Source of the DNA: Peptostreptococcus sp. MV1 | Lineage (GTDB): Bacteria > Bacillota > Clostridia > Peptostreptococcales > Peptostreptococcaceae | Direction: 5' to 3' | Assembly (NCBI RefSeq): GCF_000758885.1 | Contig: NZ_JRNB01000072.1 | Coordinates: 1-36,642 of the forward strand | Length of the DNA stretch: 36,642 nucleotides | In this document: in pieces, positions 28,633-35,200 of the stretch | How positions within the stretch are numbered: the stretch's first letter is position 1 | Layout of the letters: every line of letters starts with the position of its first letter | Made by a program: the position numbers and the translations under genes | Notes under the pieces: model-generated | The model's input: only the letters and a program-made list of their open reading frames with translations | What the model was told of the DNA's origin: nothing | Database searches by the model: none

Positions 28633-28664
28633 TATGATATTAAAAAATATTTTAAATTATCATA
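28633..28664. repeat. Inverted repeat just downstream of the regulator promoter
   Basis: TATGATA (28633-28639) and TATCATA (28658-28664) are perfect arms with an AT-rich spacer, beginning at about the expected transcription start. Autoregulation by the encoded repressor is possible, but the arms are far apart for a single DtxR-family site. Confidence 0.4.
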
Positions 28665-28721
28665 TTTAAAGATATTTGATTAAATTATTAGTTAATAACA
28701 ATTTAAGAGGGGGAGTAATTT

Positions 28722-29093
28722 ATTTTACACAGGGAATTTGCTGAAGAAAATTATTTAGAAGCCATATATATTTTATCTTTGGAAAATGAAGAGGTTAGAA
28801 ATATAGACATTGCTAACTATTTGGATTACAAAAGACCGACGGTTACAAGAATGCTAAAAAAACTTGACAATAAAGGCAGGATAACTTATGGAGATGATAA
28901 AATAATTCGTTTAACAGAAGAATCAAAAAAATTTTGTGAAAAGATGTATAAAAAACATATGTATCTTACTAGCGTATTCATTAAACTTGGAGTTAATCCT
29001 AAACAAGCAGAAAGTGAAGCTTGTCTTATAGAACACGTTATATCAGATGAAACGTTTAAAAAATTAAAAAAACATTTTAATGAAACCTTATAA
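28722..29093 (+). CDS. eqbA: DtxR/MntR-family metal-dependent repressor of the siderophore locus (ATT start likely)
   Basis: About 123 residues. The winged-helix DNA-binding part begins FAEENYLEAIYILS and contains IANYLDYKRPTVTRMLKKLD; the metal-binding/dimer part ends with ESEACLIEHVISDET. The CxxEH motif corresponds to the DtxR/IdeR primary site (Cys102, Glu105, His106) rather than MntR's ExxEH, so iron sensing is favoured; a His (YKKHMYL) matches DtxR His79. No SH3-like third domain is present. The only ordinary in-frame start, TTG 28779, would cut off the first helix. ATT at 28722, eight bases after AAGAGGGGG and just past an in-frame TAA, preserves the family N-terminus. The gene symbol is by synteny with the S. 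equi equibactin locus, from memory. Confidence 0.82.
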   Translation: MLHREFAEENYLEAIYILSLENEEVRNIDIANYLDYKRPTVTRMLKKLDNKGRITYGDDKIIRLTEESKKFCEKMYKKHMYLTSVFIKLGVNPKQAESEACLIEHVISDETFKKLKKHFNETL

Positions 29094-29095
29094 TT

Positions 29096-29140
29096 AATAG
29101 CATAGATAACTTTTAAATAAGTTTTTTATGCTATTTTTTT
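29096..29140 (+). terminator. Rho-independent terminator after the regulator
   Basis: AATAGCAT (29096-29103) pairs with ATGCTATT (29128-29135), with inner AACTT/AAGTT pairing, followed by T-rich sequence. It separates the regulator from the biosynthetic operon. Confidence 0.85.
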
Positions 29141-29171
29141 TAATTATTTTACAAAAAAGTTCAAAAACTCA

Positions 29172-29200
29172 TTGATAAATGTTATCAAATGGTATATAAT
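29172..29200 (+). promoter_or_regulatory. Promoter of the biosynthetic operon with Fur-box-like palindrome over the -35
   Basis: TTGATA (29172-29177), 17 bases, TATAAT (29195-29200): a near-consensus sigma-A promoter. The -35 is embedded in a perfect inverted repeat TTGATAA-ATG-TTATCAA (29172-29188). This closely resembles the 7-1-7 Fur box (TGATAAT-N-ATTATCA), so an iron-dependent repressor could block RNA polymerase here. Confidence 0.8.
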
Positions 29201-29208
29201 GAATAAAA

Positions 29209-29224
29209 GTTAGCTATTGCTAAC
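29209..29224. promoter_or_regulatory. Second operator-like palindrome at the transcription start
   Basis: GTTAGC-TATT-GCTAAC is a perfect 6-bp inverted repeat placed 8 bases after the -10, over the expected start site. The GTTAGC/GCTAAC arms recall DtxR/IdeR boxes (TTAGGTTAG...CTAACCTAA), so this is a good candidate site for the neighbouring DtxR-family repressor. Confidence 0.6.
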
Positions 29225-29249
29225 AAAAAATATATTAAAAGGTGAATTT

Positions 29250-30008
29250 ATGTCAAAAAATTTTGAAATGCTAAATAAAGAATTAGACGAAAACAATATT
29301 AAAGCTAGTCTTGTTATATTTCCGTTTGCAGGAGGTGGAGTATCTGCATTTAGAAATTGGAAATATGAATTTGAAGATGTAAGGATATTTGTTGCTCAAT
29401 ATCCAGGAAGAGAAAATAGATTTTCTGAAAAAGCTATAAGTGATATTAATATTTTAGTTGAAACATTATTCAATGATATGGAAGAAAATTTTGATTTTGG
29501 AAAACCTTACTATTTATTTGGACATAGTATGGGAACAAAAATAGTTTATGAAATAGCCTTAAAGATCAAAAATTCAAGATATGAAAATCCAAGAGGAATA
29601 ATAATTTCAGGTGGACGTGCTCCAGTGTATAAAGAACCAAACCCAATCTATTACCTTGATGACGAAGGTTTTATAGAAGGGCTAAGAAGATATGAGGGAA
29701 CCCCGAAAGAGATATTAGATAATAAAGAATTGATTTCAATTTTTTTACCGACACTTAGAGCAGATTTTGTAATAGACGAAGACTATCAAGATACAAAACA
29801 TGAAAAATTAGAAAGTCCCATACTTGGCCTTATGGGAGATAAAGATCAAGAAATGAAATTAGAAGAACTTAAAAAATGGCAAGATTATACAACAAAAGAA
29901 TTCGTCTATAAATATATAGATGGCAAGCATATGTTTGTAAATACATCTACTGATATGGTTATAAGGGAAATAAAAAGCTATATTAATGAAAACGTTAAAA
30001 ATAATTAA
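29250..30008 (+). CDS. eqbB: Type II thioesterase of the NRPS pathway
   Basis: 252 residues, alpha/beta hydrolase of the GrsT/YbtT type: VIFPFAGGGVSAFRNW, VAQYPGRENRF, the nucleophile elbow GHSMG with Ser93, GDKD near residue 203, and the catalytic His227 in DGKHMFVN. Such enzymes hydrolyse misprimed or stalled acyl groups from NRPS carrier domains. I use ATG 29250, with AAAAGGTGA upstream, rather than the earlier TTG at 29217, which falls in the operator palindrome. First gene of the operon; its last 23 bases overlap the PPTase gene. The symbol follows equibactin synteny, recalled not searched. Confidence 0.9.
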   Translation: MSKNFEMLNKELDENNIKASLVIFPFAGGGVSAFRNWKYEFEDVRIFVAQYPGRENRFSEKAISDINILVETLFNDMEENFDFGKPYYLFGHSMGTKIVYEIALKIKNSRYENPRGIIISGGRAPVYKEPNPIYYLDDEGFIEGLRRYEGTPKEILDNKELISIFLPTLRADFVIDEDYQDTKHEKLESPILGLMGDKDQEMKLEELKKWQDYTTKEFVYKYIDGKHMFVNTSTDMVIREIKSYINENVKNN

Positions 30009-30660
30009 AATTACAGAACTAACAAAATTTGACATTAATGAGGTAGTTCAATTTATACATGATGATTGTATAGCAGTAGTTGCTGTAGAGACAAATAGTT
30101 ACGGAATTATAAGTGAATGTATTCCATATTTAAGTAAAGATCAAATTGAAATTATGTGGAAGTATAGAAAAGAAAGTGACAGAATTAATTATGCTGTAAC
30201 AAAAGCAATAGTAAACTTGCTATTTTCTAAAATTGAGAAACTAAAATGCGAAGAGATTAGATGGCGTTACGGTAAATATAATAAACCATATATTAGAAAT
30301 CATTTGAATTTACATTTTAATATATCACATACCACAGGATTTTCAATAGTAGCCTTCTCAAGAAATGATATAGGAGTTGATATTGAAAATATAGAAAGAA
30401 ATATAGATTATAGTGAAATTAAGAATAATTTTTTTATTAACAATGAAAAAATATTAGGTTTGAAAGACTTTTACAAATATTGGGTTTCTAAAGAAGCTTA
30501 TTTAAAATATAAAGGAGTCGGTTTAATTCAAAATTTGGAAACAGTTGATGTTATTAATAAAAATAATAATGTAATGAAAGTTATAGATAAAGAAAATAAT
30601 ATTCAAAAGGAGATTTTGATTTTTGAAAAAGAAAAATTTGTTTTTGCGTTATGCTATTAA
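29986..30660 (+). CDS. eqbC: Sfp-type 4'-phosphopantetheinyl transferase
   Basis: 224 residues. It transfers the phosphopantetheine arm from CoA to the serine of NRPS carrier domains. Visible motifs: KYNKPYI (GKPY-like) near 104, FNISHT near 113, IGVDIE near 129 with the Mg-binding Asp-x-Glu, and WVSKEAYLKYKGVGL near 165 (the WxxKEAxxK signature). It overlaps the thioesterase by 23 bases in another frame, so the two are coupled. Having a dedicated PPTase makes the locus self-sufficient after transfer to a new host. Symbol by synteny. Confidence 0.9.
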   Translation: MKTLKIIKITELTKFDINEVVQFIHDDCIAVVAVETNSYGIISECIPYLSKDQIEIMWKYRKESDRINYAVTKAIVNLLFSKIEKLKCEEIRWRYGKYNKPYIRNHLNLHFNISHTTGFSIVAFSRNDIGVDIENIERNIDYSEIKNNFFINNEKILGLKDFYKYWVSKEAYLKYKGVGLIQNLETVDVINKNNNVMKVIDKENNIQKEILIFEKEKFVFALCY

Positions 30661-30678
30661 AAAAGTAGGGCAAATATT

Positions 30679-32268
30679 ATGAATTTAGAGATTAAGAGAC
30701 AATTAATCAACTTTTATGATAAAGATGTTTGGGAGCATCTAACTGTTGGCGAACATTTGAAAATGTGGTCAAATACATACGCCGATAGAGTAGCAGTTGT
30801 AGATGAAAATGAAGAATTGACATATAGACAACTTAAAGATGAAGTGGATTGTTATGCTAATGGACTTTTAAATCAAGGATTCTGTAAGGGAGATAAAGTA
30901 TTATTTCAACTTCCTAATAGTAAAGAATTCATTATAATTTTATTTGCAATGATGAGTATAGGAGTGATTCCTGTAATTATCTTGATGGGTCATAGATATT
31001 CTGAAGTTAAGGGAATTTTAAATAAAACAAATGCAAAAGCATATATTGGAATTAACAGGTACTTAGGATTTTCATATGAAGATATGGTGTCTAATATTAT
31101 AGAAGATACGAAAGAAGATATACAAGTTTATTTGATTGGCGAAACAGAGAAATATGAGAAATTATGTGCTTTAAGACAAAATAGAAAAAATAAATTTGCC
31201 AAAGAGTTAGATTATAAGGAAACTGCTATATTTTTATTGTCAGGAGGAACAACAGGCTTTCCGAAACTAATACCTAATAGGCATTGTGAATTTATATATT
31301 TAGCAAAAGAACTGGCAAATGCAACAGATATGAATGAAGATACAGTGTATTTGGCAGCTTTACCTATGAGCCATAAATTTGCACTTTGTTGTCCGGGAAT
31401 GATTGGGACATTGTCAAAAGGTGGTAAGGTGGTTACTTGTAGAGTATCCAGTCCTGATGAAATAATACCTTTGATTGAGGAACAGGAAGTTAGCATTATG
31501 GCATTGGTACCTACTTTAGCTAATATGTGTATAGAATATCTTAAAAATGATGATGCTGATATCAGCAGTTTGAAGTATATACAGATAGGTGGATCTGTTC
31601 TTGATTCTAACTTAGCAAAAAAGATTCAGGAAGAATTTAATTGTAAATTATTGCAATTGTATGGCATGAGTGAGTCGTTGATTACTTGCTCTAGGGTTTT
31701 GGACGATGATTATGACAGATTACATACTCAAGGGAAGAAGTTAAGTGAGTTTGACGAAGCTCGTATTGTTGATGAAAACGGGAAAGAGGTTCCTGATGGA
31801 GATTTTGGAGAGCTAATAGTTAGGGGACCATATACTATTTTGGAATATTATGATTCATCAAAACTAAATGATACTCAGTTTACAGAAGAATGTTTTTTAA
31901 GAACAGGAGATAGAGCCGCTAAGTTATATGGAGACAATTATAAAATTGTTGGTCGTGTGTTGGAGATGATAAATCGTGCTGGAGAAAAAATAGTTCCTTC
32001 TGAGTTGGAAAATATTTTGCTTACAAATAAGAATATTAGAGAAGTGCAAATTGTTGGCATACCCGATGAGACGCTTGGAGAAAAAATAGGTGTATTTATT
32101 TTGAAGGGAAGTGCTGTTCTTACACTTAGAGATATAAGGAATTACTTGGTAGAAAGAGGACTTGCTTCTTTTAAGTTACCGGATGAAGTACAGTATGTTG
32201 ATCAATGGCCATTAACAAGCGTTGGAAAGGTAGATAAAAGTAAATTAAAACAACTAATGATTAAATAG
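30679..32268 (+). CDS. eqbD: Aryl-AMP ligase (salicylate/2,3-dihydroxybenzoate-type, stand-alone A domain)
   Basis: 529 residues of the EntE/DhbE/YbtE/PchD family, which activates an aryl acid as its adenylate and loads it on the aryl carrier of the NRPS. Motifs: LSGGTTGFPKLIP (A3), YGMSES (A5), RTGD (A7) and SVGKV with catalytic Lys517 (A10). In the acid pocket, family LPxAHNYPLxSPG reads LPMSHKFALCCPG: Cys238 replaces DhbE Ser240, as in salicylate-type enzymes, but Lys233 replaces the usual Asn235, which is odd. No salicylate or DHB synthesis gene is in the window. It follows the PPTase by 18 bases. Symbol by synteny. Confidence 0.88.
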   Translation: MNLEIKRQLINFYDKDVWEHLTVGEHLKMWSNTYADRVAVVDENEELTYRQLKDEVDCYANGLLNQGFCKGDKVLFQLPNSKEFIIILFAMMSIGVIPVIILMGHRYSEVKGILNKTNAKAYIGINRYLGFSYEDMVSNIIEDTKEDIQVYLIGETEKYEKLCALRQNRKNKFAKELDYKETAIFLLSGGTTGFPKLIPNRHCEFIYLAKELANATDMNEDTVYLAALPMSHKFALCCPGMIGTLSKGGKVVTCRVSSPDEIIPLIEEQEVSIMALVPTLANMCIEYLKNDDADISSLKYIQIGGSVLDSNLAKKIQEEFNCKLLQLYGMSESLITCSRVLDDDYDRLHTQGKKLSEFDEARIVDENGKEVPDGDFGELIVRGPYTILEYYDSSKLNDTQFTEECFLRTGDRAAKLYGDNYKIVGRVLEMINRAGEKIVPSELENILLTNKNIREVQIVGIPDETLGEKIGVFILKGSAVLTLRDIRNYLVERGLASFKLPDEVQYVDQWPLTSVGKVDKSKLKQLMIK

Positions 32269-32284
32269 ATAAGGAGGCTACAAT

Positions 32285-35200
32285 ATGGAAACATATCAAA
32301 CTAGACAACAGGCAGTACGACTTCTTGATGAAGTGTTACAAGCAAACTTAGATGGATTTAAACCTTCAGGAAAAGACAATTTGATTGAAAAGGGTTTAGG
32401 CTCTATCCAAATCATGCAAATAGTTTCAGAGCTTAAAAAATTAGGGATAAAATTATCGTTTGCAAAACTAATGGAAAATCCTACACTTGAAGATTGGATT
32501 AGACTTATTGAAAAAGCAAATATTAAAAATATTGATAAAAAGACTGAATCAAGAGAAAAGAATATTTCGGAAGAGTTCCCTTTAACGGATGTACAGTATG
32601 CTTATTTTGTAGGGAGAGAAGAAGATCAGGTTCTAGGTGGTGTTGGGTGTCACGCATACTTAGAAATTGATGGACAAGAGATTGTAACAGATAAATTAAC
32701 TGCTGCTTGGAACTGTTTACAAATGGAAAATCCAATGCTTAGAGCAAAATTTAACCGTAATGGTACTCAGCAAATTATGGAAGAACCATACTCAAAAGAA
32801 GTTAAAATTTTTAATTATACTTCACTATCTGAAGAAGATGCAGACATAAAACTATTGGAAATGAGAAAAGAAATGTCTCATAGAAAATTTGATATAGAAG
32901 TTGGAGAAGTAGCTAGCCTTAGCATTGCGTTACTAAAGGATAAAAAACATAGAATATTTTTAGATATTGATATTCTAGTTGCAGATATAATGAGCATAGG
33001 CATTATAATGAGTAGACTTGTAGAGCTGTACTGCGGAGAAGATAAAGTTTCAATAGATAGCAATTATACTTTTAAAAATTATCTGGAGGAACGAAAAATA
33101 GATGACGAAATATACAAAAAAGATAAGGAATTCTGGAAGAAAAAAATTGAATCCAGTTTTCCTTTAGAGGCACCTAACTTACCCATTAACAAAAAACCGG
33201 AAATGATTGAAAAAGTGGTTTTTTCAAGAAGAAAGAAAATTATTAGCAAAGAAAACTGGATTAAGATTAAAGAAAATGCATATAAAAATAAAGTTACCCC
33301 ATCAATGGTTCTGTTATCAGCATATTCAATGATTATTGAAAGATGGACAAATCAAGAAAAATTTGTGATCAATGTACCATTATTCAATAGAGATGTAAAT
33401 GATAATAGTGTTAAAAGAATGGTTGCAGATTTTACTAATCTTCTATTAGTTGAGTGTGAAAGAAAGAATGAAAAATTTTTAGATAGAGTGAAAACTATAT
33501 CTGGCACATTTTTAGAAAATGCCTCTCACAGCTCATACTCTGGAGTGCAGGTACAAAGAGATGTTTATAAAGAAGTTGGAAAAACTATCAATATTGCACC
33601 TGTGGTGTTTGCTTGTAATATAGATTATCCTTTAGAGACTCAGGAAACAAGAAAAATATTCGGGAAAATAAACTATATGGTATCACAAACTCCACAAGTT
33701 TGGCTCGATTTTCAAACTTATTTAGTAGATGATGAGATTGTATTATGCTGGGATGTGGTTGATGAATTATATCCAGATGGAATGATTGATGATATGTTCG
33801 ACTCTTTATACACTTTATTACAATCATTAAGTGATAATGAAAATTGGTATAGATTGCCTGAAATTCTTCCGTTGAATCAGATTGAAGATAGAGAAAAAGA
33901 ATTAAAAAATATTTTGCCTTTGAGTTACCCTAAACAAACTCTCTATACAGAATTTCTTGATAGGATTAAAGTAAACCCGGAAAAAGTTGCTATTGTGGAT
34001 GCACAATCCGGTATTGAATTAACTTATGGAGATTTATACAAAAAGGCGTTAATTATTGCAACAAATTTAATTTCTTTTGGAGTAAAAAAGAATGACTACG
34101 TGGGAATAACATTGCCAAGGGGATATAGTCAAATAGTTGGTATTTTAGGAATTTTATTTGCCGGCGCAGCATATGTTCCTATCGGTATTAATCAACCCAA
34201 CGAAAGAAGAAGGAAAATATATGAACAGATAGGAATAAAACATGTCTTATCCAATAAAAATACAATAAGGGATTTTAATTTAGATGATACAGATATCACA
34301 TTTGTTGATATAGATCAATCAACTATTCAAAGTATAATTGAAAAACCTGTCAATATTAGTCCGTTTGATACAGCCTATGTAATTATGACATCAGGAACGA
34401 CGGGAATTCCTAAAGGTGTGGAAATTGCACACAATAGTGCTGTTAATACAATCAATGACTTAAATGAAAGATATGAAGTAAATGCCAATGATAGCGTAAT
34501 AATGGTATCAGCAATTGATTTTGATTTATCAGTTTATGATATTTTTGGAATATTATCGGCTGGAGGAACCATCATTACTTTAGATGATAATAATTTCAAA
34601 GATCCGGAACTTTGGTTAAAACTTATTGAAAAATATGAAGTAACAATGTGGAATTCGGTGCCAATTCTTTTTGATATGCTAGTAACTATGGCAGAGGGTA
34701 AAGATGTTTCTATTCCATTGAGATTAGTTTTTCTTTCTGGAGACTGGATTGCAACAACATTACCTAAAAGATTTTATAACAGAAGCAAAAATTCTCTTGT
34801 AGTTGGAATGGGAGGAGGAACAGAGGCTTCCATTTGGTCAAATTATATCAATGTTCCAAAGGAAATACCTAAAAATTGGATTTCTATTCCATATGGAAAA
34901 GCGTTAAAGAACCAAGTCTATAGAGTAGTTGATGGTTTAGGAAGAATATGTCCTAACTATGTTAAAGGAGAATTGTTAATTGGTGGGGTTGGTGTTGCAA
35001 AGGGATATAGGGGAGATAAGGAATTAACAGAAAAGAAATTTATAGAATCGGATGGAGTTAAATGGTATAGAACTGGAGATGCTGGAAGAACATGGAATGA
35101 TGGAACTATTGAATTTTTAGGAAGGCTTGATAATCAGGTAAAAGTTAAAGGGCATCGAATAGAACTTGGAGAAATTGAAGATGCTTTAATTGAAAATCCT

